A DNA stretch of 37,198 nt from Haloferax profundi. Its GTDB lineage: Archaea > Halobacteriota > Halobacteria > Halobacteriales > Haloferacaceae. Of the stretch, positions 8,469-16,213 are shown piece after piece. Under the pieces are notes generated by a model. It worked only from the letters and a program-made list of their open reading frames with translations. It was not told the DNA's origin and made no database searches. A program made the translations under genes and the position numbers. The stretch lies in contig NZ_LOPV01000041.1 in assembly GCF_001469865.1 (NCBI RefSeq), positions 1 through 37,198 of the forward strand. Reading direction: 5' to 3'. Numbering within the stretch: the stretch's first letter is position 1; every line of letters starts with the position of its first letter.

Positions 8469-9350
8469 ATGGACGAGCGCACCGCCCTCCGACTGCTCGC
8501 TGCGGACCTGCCCGGCGCGGGCGACGACGCCGCCATCGTCGATGGTCTCGTCGTCACCACGGACATGCTTCACGAGGCCACGGACTTCCCGGATGGCACG
8601 ACTCGCTACACCGCCGGGTGGCGGGCAGTCGGCGCGTCGCTGTCGGACGTTGCTGCGATGGGTGCGACAGCGACGTGCGCAGTCGCCGTCTACGCCGCCG
8701 CCGAACTCGACGAGACAGAACTCCGTGACTTCGTGCAGGGTGCCCGCGACGTGTGCGAGGCCGTCTCCGCGGAGTACGTCGGTGGTGACCTCGACACGCA
8801 CCGCGAGTTTACGGCGGTCAGTACGGCTATCGGCCGCACCGACGACCCAGTTCTCCGCTCGGGTGCTCGTCCGGGTGACGCACTCTGCGTGACGGGCGAA
8901 CTCGGCCGCTCGGCCGCCGCCGTCCGCCTGTTCGACGCTGACGAGACCGAACGCGCAAACGACCTGTTTCGGTTCACGCCGCGCGTCGCTGCCGGCGTTC
9001 GACTCGCCGAGTCGGCGACGGCGATGATGGACTCCAGTGACGGACTCGCCCGGTCTGTCCACCAACTCGCCGAGGCGAGCGAGTGCGGATTCGAACTCGA
9101 CTGGGACGCCCTTCCGGTCCACGACGCCGTCGAGGATGTCGCCACCGACGCCGCCGACAGACGTGACCTCTCTGCGTACTTCGGCGAAGACTTCGAACTC
9201 GTGTTCACGATTCCCGAGGCCGAACTCGACGCTGTCCGCGACGACGTGGACGTTCCGATTACGGTAGTCGGACGAACGACCGCAGAGGAAGCAATCGTCG
9301 CCGACGGGAACCCACTCCCGGACCGCGGGTACACTCACGGCGGCGACTGA
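8469..9350 (+). CDS. thiL: Thiamine-monophosphate kinase
   Basis: This 293-residue protein matches ThiL, which phosphorylates thiamine monophosphate to the active cofactor thiamine diphosphate with ATP. Features are the N-terminal GDDAAIV metal/ATP motif (residues 18-24), TTDMLHE, the RAVGASLSDVAAMGA helix, the GGDLD loop, and MMDSSDGLARS in the second domain, ending with the FGEDFELVFT segment. The frame is open to 8274, but the family begins just before the first helix, so the ATG at 8469 is chosen. It is divergent from the flippase-like gene and convergent with the peptidase gene. Confidence 0.94.
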   Translation: MDERTALRLLAADLPGAGDDAAIVDGLVVTTDMLHEATDFPDGTTRYTAGWRAVGASLSDVAAMGATATCAVAVYAAAELDETELRDFVQGARDVCEAVSAEYVGGDLDTHREFTAVSTAIGRTDDPVLRSGARPGDALCVTGELGRSAAAVRLFDADETERANDLFRFTPRVAAGVRLAESATAMMDSSDGLARSVHQLAEASECGFELDWDALPVHDAVEDVATDAADRRDLSAYFGEDFELVFTIPEAELDAVRDDVDVPITVVGRTTAEEAIVADGNPLPDRGYTHGGD

Positions 9351-9377
9351 GCAGCGACCTTCGTTCTTCGTCGCTAT

Positions 9378-10517
9378 CTATCCCGGAATCACTTGAATCG
9401 GTACGAGCAGGAAGCACGCCGCACCGAGGGCGAACGTGAACAACCCGATAGCGATGCGACCCGCACCGAGAGGCGTCTCGTCGACGGGGTCTGCCGGCCC
9501 GTTGTAGGCGATGAACGTCGAGAGGAGGCCCCAGAAGAACCAGAGGCCGACAGACTCGTTGATGCCGAGGCCACGCACGTAGTGGAGGTAGCCCGCGATA
9601 CCGAACAAGACGAGCGGAACGGCCGCAGCGAGTGATTCCTGGCGCTCTCCGAGCATCGCGCGGACCATGTGCCCGCCGTCGAGTTGGCCGACCGGGAGCA
9701 AGTTGAGGACGGTGAAGAACATCCCGACCCACCCGCCGATGACGACGGGGTGGACGACGGTTCGCGGGTCAGGGTACTCCGTCGGGCGGCCGAGGAGTGT
9801 GGCGATGGCGTCCAACAGCGGCGGATTGTTGAAGATGATGACGTCACTCGAACTCGCAAAGGCCCACGCTGGGACCGTCATCGGTTCGAGCGAGAGGCCG
9901 ATGACGGTGACGACGATGGTCGCTGCGAGGCCCGCGAGTGGACCGGCGACGCCGATATCGAACAACGCCTTCCGGTCCGGCATCTGTCCGCGCATGCGGA
10001 TGATTGCACCCAGCGTCCCGAACGGGAAGATGAACGGGATGAGGTACGGGAGCGAGACGTTGACACCGTGGTACTTCCCCATGAGGTAGTGCCCCAGTTC
10101 GTGGACCGAGAGGACGCCGAGGATGGCGGCCGTGAAGGGCCAGGCTTGGAGGGCGAGAAGCGGGTTGGCGGTGAGGTCAGACAGCGGAACGTAGTACCAC
10201 CCAACCGCCCCGACGAACAGTGTCGAGACGATTGTCGCGACGAAGAGAGCGAGGTTCTTCCACGGAACGCCGTCGATGCCAGTCGAGATGGGTTCGGCGA
10301 CGACGACGTCAGTTCCGCCGAATCCGGTCGTCTGCGCCTGGACTTCGTACCCGGCCCGTCGGAACGCCGGCCAGACTTCCCGGACGAGCATCTGCTCGGG
10401 GACGAGCGACTCACCGTAGTAGACCAGTCGCTCTCCATCGGTCCGTGTCTCGTGGACGTCGAAGACAGCACGAAGTGCCTCGACCGGCGGGCCGTCCGCC
10501 GATTCGACCTGTTCCAT
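9378..10517 (-). CDS. Site-2 protease family membrane metalloprotease (M50)
   Basis: This 379-residue protein has a soluble N-terminal domain of about 85 residues followed by six to eight TM helices. The zinc-binding HELGH motif is at H139-H143 in a membrane helix, and the third ligand is expected at D280 in LLPVGQLDGGH. Both motifs have the family spacing. Such enzymes cleave substrates within the membrane, often releasing regulators. The insert between the motifs (GQMPDRKALFDIGVAGPLAG) is typical of the archaeal/plant EGY-like group. The substrate is unknown. A cataaat box 26-32 bp before the ATG supports the start. Confidence 0.93.
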   Translation of the reverse strand: MEQVESADGPPVEALRAVFDVHETRTDGERLVYYGESLVPEQMLVREVWPAFRRAGYEVQAQTTGFGGTDVVVAEPISTGIDGVPWKNLALFVATIVSTLFVGAVGWYYVPLSDLTANPLLALQAWPFTAAILGVLSVHELGHYLMGKYHGVNVSLPYLIPFIFPFGTLGAIIRMRGQMPDRKALFDIGVAGPLAGLAATIVVTVIGLSLEPMTVPAWAFASSSDVIIFNNPPLLDAIATLLGRPTEYPDPRTVVHPVVIGGWVGMFFTVLNLLPVGQLDGGHMVRAMLGERQESLAAAVPLVLFGIAGYLHYVRGLGINESVGLWFFWGLLSTFIAYNGPADPVDETPLGAGRIAIGLFTFALGAACFLLVPIQVIPG

Positions 10518-10853
10518 TACCCGTCGTTAGGGGTGCAACGTGCATAAATCCCGTGACGACACCACCTCACGTGACCGGTCTCAGGTGCGACTGTGGGGTG
10601 TCAGGAGAAGGGAGACCGTCCGCGAGGTAGCCGTCAGGAACCACCCAGGCCGTGAGGCGCGCGCCGGGTGGTCGGGAACGAGATTGGATGGGGTGTGGCG
10701 GGGTGTGGGTATCGAACGTGGGACGTGTACGTTCTGTCGGTTGGTGTGGTCTGGGCGTGAGTTCGTGGTGTCTTCTCAGGCCCGAAGCGGTGTCTACCAG
10801 GGCCGTGTGGGGGCTATTCGGGGGCTTTCAGGACGGTACATCCACTGTCCGAG
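10518..10853 (-). other. 336-bp gap without a gene; possible structured RNA
   Basis: No convincing reading frame fills this gap between two minus-strand genes. The plus strand is unusually G-rich from about 10680 to 10830. There is an inverted repeat accaccc...gggtggt at about 10640-10671 with further GC pairing inside, giving a long stem. The first 30 bp hold the promoter of the M50 peptidase. I looked for the conserved cores of SRP RNA and RNase P RNA and did not find them. The gap could hold an untranslated leader or a small RNA, but this is not shown. Confidence 0.35.
10543..10549 (-). promoter_or_regulatory. TATA-like box of the M50 peptidase gene
   Basis: The plus strand reads cataaat (atttatg on the minus strand). 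It is centred 29 bp from the ATG at 10517 and is the only AT-rich stretch in its surroundings. Confidence 0.55.
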
Positions 10854-11099
10854 TTAGGCAGACTCGACGCGCCACGTGGTCGCACTCGTGTACGACCACT
10901 TCTCGATGGTCAACTCCGTCGCGGAGTCGCGGAGTTTGACCATCAGCGCGCCGATCTCCTTGGGCGACAGTCCGACGTCGTCGGCGATGAACTTACTCTT
11001 GAAGTACATCTCGCCGTCTTTGGCGCGGTCAAGCAGATACTGCTTGAGGCGGTCTTCTTTGGAGCTGCCATCGGTGGAGGGGGATGCTGTAACGCTCAT
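10854..11099 (-). CDS. Small winged-helix-like protein (DUF7123-like)
   Basis: This 81-residue protein has a short disordered N-terminus and then a compact helical domain: KEDRLKQYLLDRAK, YFKSKFIADDVGLSPKEIGA and a final strand pair ending TTWRVE. The order helix, helix-turn-helix with GLSPKEIG, then a beta wing suggests a winged-helix DNA-binding fold. I believe it belongs to a small haloarchaea-only family (DUF7123), but this is from memory. The ATG at 11099 is preferred over one three codons upstream because the TATA-like box at 11137-11143 fits it. It may be a local transcription regulator. Confidence 0.8.
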   Translation of the reverse strand: MSVTASPSTDGSSKEDRLKQYLLDRAKDGEMYFKSKFIADDVGLSPKEIGALMVKLRDSATELTIEKWSYTSATTWRVESA

Positions 11100-11406
11100 C
11101 TGATACACCTCACTCCACTGTATCCCCCAGAAGGTGTTATAAAGGAAGGACCGTTGAGATTAGTTCGACCGCTTTCAGCCTGAATCTACGAAAAGGGTTC
11201 ATTTTAGGACTCTTTTAGAATCCTTTAGATATTTTAGAAACGAATTTGAGAGATTATTTCATGATTGTAAGTGGCGTTCTCAGATGCCGAAAATACGCCG
11301 CAAATCCGGTCAAAGTACCGCCATTTCACGGCAACATCGCCCGCAAACGCCCCAAAATACGGCCATGGTGTCGCCACACGGCCCGCATCGACACTCACCG
11401 GCGGCC
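11100..11406. other. 307-bp AT-rich gap without a gene
   Basis: The gap holds the promoter of the preceding small gene and then an AT-rich stretch at about 11160-11275, with three spaced copies of a tttaga-like word (around 11215, 11225 and 11235). The part from 11280 to 11400 contains two aaaatacg words and several ccgc/gcgg words in opposite orientations. I see no reading frame of normal codon use, no tRNA, and none of the long inverted repeats expected at a haloarchaeal replication origin. Confidence 0.5.
11137..11143 (-). promoter_or_regulatory. TATA-like box of the small winged-helix gene
   Basis: The plus strand reads ttataaa, a near-ideal archaeal TATA box, about 40 bp before the ATG at 11099. 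The transcript would then have a leader of roughly 10-15 nt. The purine-rich aaggaagga next to it on the plus strand reads as a pyrimidine tract on the coding strand, so it is not a purine-rich BRE. Confidence 0.6.
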
Positions 11407-12192
11407 TCACCGCTCGTGGACCCAGAACTGCTCGTCGACGGTCGTCTCCTTCTTGAATATCGGGACTTCGTCTTTCAAGCGGTTGATACCGTCTTCGACA
11501 GTTCTGAACGCTTCTGTCCTGTGTCCAGCGAGGACGACGACGAACACGATGTCTCGTCCGTCCTCAATGACGCCGACGCGGTGGTGCATCAACACCCGGT
11601 AGACGCCGTCGCGCGATTCGAGTTCTTCGGAGATGGTCGCCATCGTGGACTCGGCGACGCCGTCGTACTTCTCGAATTCGAGGCTCACGGTCGGCGCATC
11701 GTCTTCGGACTCCTTCGCGCGGACGCGGCCGGTGAACGTCGCGATTGCCCCAGCGTACTGCGCTTGCGGGTCGGCTTTGGCCTGTTCGACGAGCCCTTCG
11801 AGCGAGATGTGCGGTTCGAACGACTCGATGTCGGCAGTGAGTTTGTCGAGGTCGACTTCGTTCGTGCCGTCTGCTTCGACGACGACGTTCTCTGCCTCGG
11901 TGTCTCCGAGAGAGAGTGTCGGGATGCGTGCGTCGGGGAATCCAGAGAGAAGCGCGTAATCGTATCGTGTCGATAGTTCGTCGAGCAGGTCGTCGAGGTC
12001 ACGGTCCTCGCCGGCCCCGACCCAGTTCCCGCTGGGCGTGAGACCGTAGGCACCGCTCACTGAGTCGGGTGCGTCTGACTCGGCCGCATCGTGCGGCAGC
12101 GATTCGACGGTTGCGACGCGCCCGTCCAAGTGTGGAGCGAGTCGCTCACAGAGGACGGTCGCGCCTGGACCGACTACGCCAAGTACGTGCAT
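11407..12192 (-). CDS. moaE: MobB-like/MoaE fusion, molybdopterin synthase large subunit
   Basis: This 261-residue protein has two parts. Residues 1-120 look like the MobB nucleotide-binding fold of molybdopterin-guanine dinucleotide synthesis, but the P-loop reads GVVGPGAT and lacks the usual Lys. Residues 125-261 are MoaE: YAGAIATFTGRVR, LEFEKYDGVAE, VLMHHRVGVIEDG, VVVLAGHRTEAF and the C-terminal KKETTVDEQFWVHE with the active-site Lys region. MoaE, with a thiocarboxylated MoaD-like SAMP, inserts the dithiolene sulfurs of molybdopterin. The ATG at 12192 has a TATA-like box 27 bp upstream that overlaps the stop codon of the neighbouring membrane-protein gene. Confidence 0.92.
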   Translation of the reverse strand: MHVLGVVGPGATVLCERLAPHLDGRVATVESLPHDAAESDAPDSVSGAYGLTPSGNWVGAGEDRDLDDLLDELSTRYDYALLSGFPDARIPTLSLGDTEAENVVVEADGTNEVDLDKLTADIESFEPHISLEGLVEQAKADPQAQYAGAIATFTGRVRAKESEDDAPTVSLEFEKYDGVAESTMATISEELESRDGVYRVLMHHRVGVIEDGRDIVFVVVLAGHRTEAFRTVEDGINRLKDEVPIFKKETTVDEQFWVHER

Positions 12193-12215
12193 ACAGTGGG
12201 TCACGTCCCGCGCCG

Positions 12216-12222
12216 GTTTAAG
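12216..12222 (-). promoter_or_regulatory. TATA-like box of moaE
   Basis: The plus strand reads gtttaag, centred 27 bp before the moaE ATG. It overlaps the stop codon (12218-12220) of the upstream 105-residue membrane protein, so moaE can have its own promoter although the genes are close. Confidence 0.5.
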
Positions 12223-12535
12223 ATTGCTCCGAGTGGTGGGTGTCGTCGGAAGGTTTCGGTCGTGTTCGATAGAGGTGGAGGGCGATTCCGACACCGACGA
12301 ACCCAACGAGCGTGGCGACCCACGGTGCCAGCGCGCCGACGACGGTGTCGGCCGTCTCGGGGAGCGTATCGTACTGCCAGAGTGCCCACCCGACAGAGAA
12401 AGACGCCACCATCGCCCAGTTGAGGACGGAACGGCGGCCGAACTGGCCACGTCGCTGGCGGACGTAGAGTGCGCCGAGTGCGAGGACCCACCCGACGACG
12501 ATGAGTGTGACCGTCTCCACGGTGACGAGTCGCAT
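12218..12535 (-). CDS. Small three-TM membrane protein
   Basis: This 105-residue protein has three predicted TM segments (about residues 7-24, 38-55 and 67-88), a short basic loop (RQRRGQFGRR) after the first, and a polar His/Ser tail. By the positive-inside rule this loop lies in the cytoplasm. I do not recognise a family. A gtttaaac box 27 bp before the ATG supports the start. It shares its upstream region with the divergent pyrH gene, 93 bp away, so the two promoters lie back to back. Confidence 0.75.
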   Translation of the reverse strand: MRLVTVETVTLIVVGWVLALGALYVRQRRGQFGRRSVLNWAMVASFSVGWALWQYDTLPETADTVVGALAPWVATLVGFVGVGIALHLYRTRPKPSDDTHHSEQS

Positions 12536-12557
12536 ACCGGTAGTCGCCGCGAGACTG

Positions 12558-12565
12558 GTTTAAAC
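12558..12565 (-). promoter_or_regulatory. TATA-like box of the 105-residue membrane protein
   Basis: A perfect palindrome gtttaaac is centred about 27 bp upstream of the ATG at 12535. It lies about 30 bp from the divergent pyrH box, so the two promoters could interfere with each other. Confidence 0.55.
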
Positions 12566-12596
12566 CCCCCGACACGGGCGTCTCGCACTTGATAAC

Positions 12597-12603
12597 CCTT
12601 AAG
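12597..12603 (+). promoter_or_regulatory. TATA-like box of pyrH-lysS
   Basis: The box reads ccttaag, centred about 29 bp before the pyrH ATG at 12629, predicting a transcript with almost no leader. Confidence 0.5.
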
Positions 12604-12628
12604 ATGCGCTCCCGGATACCCGTGTGCA

Positions 12629-13342
12629 ATGAGAGTCGTCATCTCCATCGGCGGAAGTGTACTCGCGCCGGACCTCGACTCAGAACGCGTCGAAGCGCAC
12701 GCGTCAGTCGTCGAGGCCCTCGCGCGAGAGGGGTGCGAAATCGGTGCGGTCGTCGGCGGCGGCGGTGTCGCCCGCGACTACATCGGTGCAGCACGTGACC
12801 TCGGCGCGAACGAAGTCCAACTCGACCAGATCGGTATCGACGTGACTCGAATCAACGCTCGTCTGCTCATCGCGGCACTCGGGTCACAGGTCGACCCGAA
12901 GGTCGCCCACGACTACGAAGAGGCAGGCGACGCCATCCGCCGCGGCGACATCTCCGTGATGGGCGGCGTCATGCCGGGCCAGACGACGGACGCCGTCGCC
13001 GCCGCGTTCGCGGAGTACGTCGACGCCGACCTGCTCGTCTACGCGACGAGTGTGAACGGCGTGTTCAGCGCCGACCCCAAGAGCGACCCCGACGCGACGA
13101 AGTTCGAGGAGATGGCCGCTGGCGAACTCGTCGACGTCATCGCCGACATCGAGATGAGTGCAGGGTCGTCCGCTCCGGTCGACCTCCTCGCCGCGAAACT
13201 CATCGAGCGCGCGAAGATGCGGACTATCGTCCTCGACGGAACGGACCCGTCGCGCATCGAACCCGCGGTTCTTCGCGGCGAGCACTCGGGGACCGACATC
13301 ATCCCCGAGGGTGGCGACGAACCGACGTACTGGGCGCAGTGA
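12629..13342 (+). CDS. pyrH: UMP kinase
   Basis: This 237-residue protein is an archaeal-type UMP kinase of the amino acid kinase fold; it phosphorylates UMP to UDP for RNA and sugar-nucleotide synthesis. Signatures are the N-terminal VVISIGGSVLAPDLD, the Gly-rich AVVGGGGVARDYIGAA segment (residues 39-54), GANEVQLDQIGI, the MGGVMPGQTTDAVAA nucleotide-site loop and TSVNGVFSADPK. Length is normal for the short archaeal form. The lysS ATG follows one base after the stop codon, so both are in one transcript. The start is supported by the TATA-like box at 12597-12603. Confidence 0.95.
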   Translation: MRVVISIGGSVLAPDLDSERVEAHASVVEALAREGCEIGAVVGGGGVARDYIGAARDLGANEVQLDQIGIDVTRINARLLIAALGSQVDPKVAHDYEEAGDAIRRGDISVMGGVMPGQTTDAVAAAFAEYVDADLLVYATSVNGVFSADPKSDPDATKFEEMAAGELVDVIADIEMSAGSSAPVDLLAAKLIERAKMRTIVLDGTDPSRIEPAVLRGEHSGTDIIPEGGDEPTYWAQ

Positions 13343-13343
13343 G

Positions 13344-15020
13344 ATGACGACAGACGAATCCACCGCTACCGACGCGCCTGCGGACGACGCCACCGACGCC
13401 TTCGAGACCGGGTCCACCGACGGGCACCGCGACTTCTGGGCGGACGACGTCGCGGACGAAATCGAGGCACGAGACCCCGACGACCCCATCGTGATCAAAG
13501 GCGGCGTCTCGCCGTCCGGCGTCGCCCACCTCGGCAACTTCAACGAGATTATTCGTGGCTACTTCGTCGCCGAAGTCCTCCGCGAACGCGGCCACGAGGT
13601 CCGACAGGTGTTCACGAGCGACGACAAGGACCCCCTCCGAAAGCTTCCCCGAAAACTCGCCGACGAAGACGGGAACATCGTCGGCCTCGGCGAAGTCGAC
13701 GCCGGCGCACTCGGCCGGAATCTCGGCAAGCCATACACGGCGATTCCCGACCCCTTCGGCGAGACAGACTCCTACGCGGCCCACTTTGCGGCCCTGCTCA
13801 AGGCCGACGCCGACCGTCTCGGGATTCCCGTGGAGATGCTCTCGAACACCGAGATGTACGAGAACGGCGACTTCGACCCCGTCGTCGAACACGTCCTCGA
13901 AAACATCGACACTGCGCGCGAGGTGCTCTCGAAGTACCAATCGAAGGTCGACGAGGACTACGTCCCGTTCAACCCGGTCTGTGAGGAGTGCGGGAAGATT
14001 ACGGAGACTATCACGTCCGTCGACGTGGACGCCGGCACCGTGGACTACACCTGTACCGACATGACCGTCGGCGACAACACTATCGACGGATGTGGCCACG
14101 AAGGGACGGCGACGTTCCGTGAGGGCAAACTGCCGTGGCGCTTCGAGTGGCCCGGCCAGTGGCAGGTCCTCGGTGTCGACTTCGAACCGTTCGGCAAGGA
14201 CCACGCCGAAGGGTCGTGGCCGTCCGGCGACGACATCGCCCGCAACGTCCTCGGCATCGAACCGCCGGTTCCGATGGTCTACGAGTGGTTCACGCTCAAC
14301 GGGAAGGCGCTGTCGTCCTCGGCCGGGAACATCGTCACCGTCTCCGAGATGCTCGAACTGCTCGAACCCGAGGTGCTCCGGTACTTCTTCGCGCTCAACC
14401 CGCGGAAGGCCCGTGACCTCGACCTGACCCGCCTCGACCAACTGGTCGACGACTTCGACCGCTTCGAGCGTGCGTACTTCGGCGAGGTAGACGACGAGAA
14501 CCTCACGCGATTCGCCACGCGCGCGTACCCGTTCGTCGTAGACGACGTGCAAGAAGACCGTATCCGTCTCCCCTACACGTTCGCTGCCGTCCTCGGGATG
14601 ACCGACGACGAGGACCTGCGCGAGCAGATGGCCCGAAACGAGGGCTTCTTCGACGAGGACACGCCGGACGACGTCGTCGAAGAGGCACTCGCCCGCGTCG
14701 AACGCGCCCGCAACTGGGCCGAGAAGATGGACAACCAGTTCAACTACCGCCTGCAGGTCGACCTCCCCGAGTTCGACTTCGACCCGGCCGTCGAGGCGGC
14801 ACTGGACGAACTCGCCGACTTCGTGGAAGAGAACCACGACGGCGAGGCTATCCAGGGCGAAATCTACGAGACGGCCCGCCGCAACGACATCGAGATGGGC
14901 GACTTCTTCGCCGCCGGGTATCGCCTGTTCTTCGACGACACGCAGGGACCACGTCTCGGCGAGTTCCTCGGCGAGTTAGAACAGGACTTCGTCGTCACAC
15001 GTCTCCGTCGCGAGAACTGA
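13344..15020 (+). CDS. lysS: Lysyl-tRNA synthetase, class I
   Basis: This 558-residue protein is the archaeal class I LysRS, unrelated in fold to the bacterial class II enzyme. It charges tRNA-Lys. The HIGH-type motif appears as SPSGVAHLGNF (about residue 56) and the KMSKS-type motif as GKALSSSAGN. Two Cys pairs (CEECGK and a later C...CGH) form a zinc-binding insert. The C-terminal alpha-helical anticodon-binding part is complete. The first 30 residues are an acidic, Thr/Ala/Asp-rich extension. It begins one base after the pyrH stop. The frame is open far upstream within pyrH, but only the ATG at 13344 avoids a long overlap. Confidence 0.96.
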   Translation: MTTDESTATDAPADDATDAFETGSTDGHRDFWADDVADEIEARDPDDPIVIKGGVSPSGVAHLGNFNEIIRGYFVAEVLRERGHEVRQVFTSDDKDPLRKLPRKLADEDGNIVGLGEVDAGALGRNLGKPYTAIPDPFGETDSYAAHFAALLKADADRLGIPVEMLSNTEMYENGDFDPVVEHVLENIDTAREVLSKYQSKVDEDYVPFNPVCEECGKITETITSVDVDAGTVDYTCTDMTVGDNTIDGCGHEGTATFREGKLPWRFEWPGQWQVLGVDFEPFGKDHAEGSWPSGDDIARNVLGIEPPVPMVYEWFTLNGKALSSSAGNIVTVSEMLELLEPEVLRYFFALNPRKARDLDLTRLDQLVDDFDRFERAYFGEVDDENLTRFATRAYPFVVDDVQEDRIRLPYTFAAVLGMTDDEDLREQMARNEGFFDEDTPDDVVEEALARVERARNWAEKMDNQFNYRLQVDLPEFDFDPAVEAALDELADFVEENHDGEAIQGEIYETARRNDIEMGDFFAAGYRLFFDDTQGPRLGEFLGELEQDFVVTRLRREN

Positions 15021-15035
15021 CGGTCTCCTGCCCTC

Positions 15036-15062
15036 GTCTTTTCGCTCTTCTCTCAATTTTCT
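15036..15062 (+). terminator. Probable T-rich terminator after lysS
   Basis: Three short T tracts (cttttc, cttctctc, cattttcttc) follow the lysS stop by 16-40 bp. Archaeal termination often uses such oligo-T stretches without a hairpin. The last tract overlaps the end of the convergent LURP-one-like gene. Confidence 0.4.
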
Positions 15063-15592
15063 TCTATCGCGTCGATGACGACAGCACCGACGACGAGCAG
15101 GCGCGGGTCTATCTCGTCGGTGTCGGCTTCGATAGTGTACGTGTCTCGGAGCGCGAACTGTTCGGAAATCTCTCCGACAGGGGTGCCACTGGCGTCTTCG
15201 ACGCGGTACGAGAAGGGGATGAGTGTCGTGACGGCCCGTCGGGCGACGGCCATCGGCACGTTGTCCTCGACGATTCGGCCGACGACTGCCCCGTTCGGGC
15301 CGAGCAGCTGGTAGGTGTGTTTCGCGAACGAGAACGCGCCGCGTTTGACCGCGCCGACTCGGTCACCGGATTGGCTATCGACGATATCGTACGCAGCGGA
15401 CACGTCGAGGACGCTGTCGGCTTTGACGCGGAAGCGCTCGTCGCCCGTCTCGTAGTCGTTCACGCGGAAGTCTTCTTTCAGTTTGAACTTCTTCTTCTTC
15501 GCGGAGAGAATCGGGTCCTCGTCGTCGTAGACGACGTACTTGGTGCCGATAGACACCTTCTGGCGGACTTCGTAGCGGGAACTGTCGAACAT
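15053..15592 (-). CDS. LURP-one-related/Tubby-like fold protein
   Basis: This 179-residue protein looks like the LURP-one-related family (phospholipid scramblase/Tubby-like fold, DUF567-type), a 12-strand barrel around a central helix. Visible elements are an N-terminal YEVRQKVSIGTKYVVYDD strand pair, repeated strand-turn units with DYETGDERFRVK and GDRVGAVKRG, and a hydrophobic C-terminal helix (LLVVGAVVIDAI) where the family helix lies. Function is unknown in archaea. A longer frame reaches 15760, but the ATG at 15592 lies 27 bp from a gataaag box at 15616-15622, which overlaps the alternative start at 15613, so I take 15592. Confidence 0.8.
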   Translation of the reverse strand: MFDSSRYEVRQKVSIGTKYVVYDDEDPILSAKKKKFKLKEDFRVNDYETGDERFRVKADSVLDVSAAYDIVDSQSGDRVGAVKRGAFSFAKHTYQLLGPNGAVVGRIVEDNVPMAVARRAVTTLIPFSYRVEDASGTPVGEISEQFALRDTYTIEADTDEIDPRLLVVGAVVIDAIEEN

Positions 15593-15615
15593 GCGTTCCG
15601 ATGCCACCTCCATCG

Positions 15616-15622
15616 GATAAAG
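15616..15622 (-). promoter_or_regulatory. TATA-like box deciding the LURP-one-like start
   Basis: The plus strand reads gataaag (ctttatc on the minus strand), centred 27 bp before the ATG at 15592. It overlaps or touches the alternative upstream start codon, arguing against the longer protein. Confidence 0.55.
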
Positions 15623-15718
15623 ACCTTCTGGGGGACGACTTATGTTCTCGTCGTACGTACTGCCGACAGGTTCGTTCCCCGTGGACGACCCGCCGCGGCC
15701 GTGCCGCAGTGATTTCAC

Positions 15719-16144
15719 ATGTCCCTCATCGACTTCATCAAGACCGTCGAGGAATCGCAAGACGAATTCGACGTCGAGTTAGAGGAGTTCGACGCCGACT
15801 CAGACCAGGCAGACGTGGACGACGAGTCCAGCGGACGCTCGCTCGGACGCCTCTTCCTCTTCGTGGTGCTCCTCGCGGGCGTCGCGTACGTCGTCTACCG
15901 CCTTCGCTCGTCGTCGGATGGCGAGTCGTCCACCGACATCGACCTCGACACCGAGGCCGAGACGACAGCAGAGACAGACGACACGGCGACTGTCTCCGTC
16001 GAACACGACCCCGACGAGGAGACGACTGACGAGACAGCGACCGAAGACGAAACGAGCGAGGACGAAACGGACTCGGATGCCGACGACGCCGTCGAAGTCG
16101 AAATCGAGTCACCGGGCGACGAGACCGACGAAGACGAAGAGTAA
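15719..16144 (+). CDS. Acidic single-TM protein
   Basis: This 141-residue protein has an acidic N-terminal segment (residues 1-40), one TM helix (LGRLFLFVVLLAGVAYVVYRLR, about residues 42-63) with Arg on both flanks, and a long C-terminal tail made almost only of Asp, Glu, Thr, Ser and Val. The tail is low-complexity and probably disordered. I do not recognise a family; similar one-TM acidic proteins are common in haloarchaea. It precedes the second site-2 protease by about 70 bp on the same strand and might share its transcript. A protease-substrate relation is possible but purely speculative. Confidence 0.75.
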   Translation: MSLIDFIKTVEESQDEFDVELEEFDADSDQADVDDESSGRSLGRLFLFVVLLAGVAYVVYRLRSSSDGESSTDIDLDTEAETTAETDDTATVSVEHDPDEETTDETATEDETSEDETDSDADDAVEVEIESPGDETDEDEE

Positions 16145-16213
16145 GCGCCTGTTCGACTCTCTTCGGTACCGTAACCCGAACGCCTTTTGGCGCGCGCCGC
16201 TTCCTTTCGGCCG

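Noticed and set aside
10518-10853. SRP RNA or RNase P RNA in the gap
   Set aside because: A caggcccgaagc string superficially recalls SRP helix 8, but the flanking conserved bases and pairing ends do not fit, and the RNase P core motifs are absent.
11160-11300. AT-rich island as a replication origin
   Set aside because: No Orc1/Cdc6 gene is nearby and no long inverted ORB-like repeats are visible.
13299-14837. A 512-residue open frame on the minus strand across lysS
   Set aside because: It is antisense to a clear lysyl-tRNA synthetase. In GC-rich genomes the opposite strand of a coding gene often stays open, and its product has no recognisable motif.
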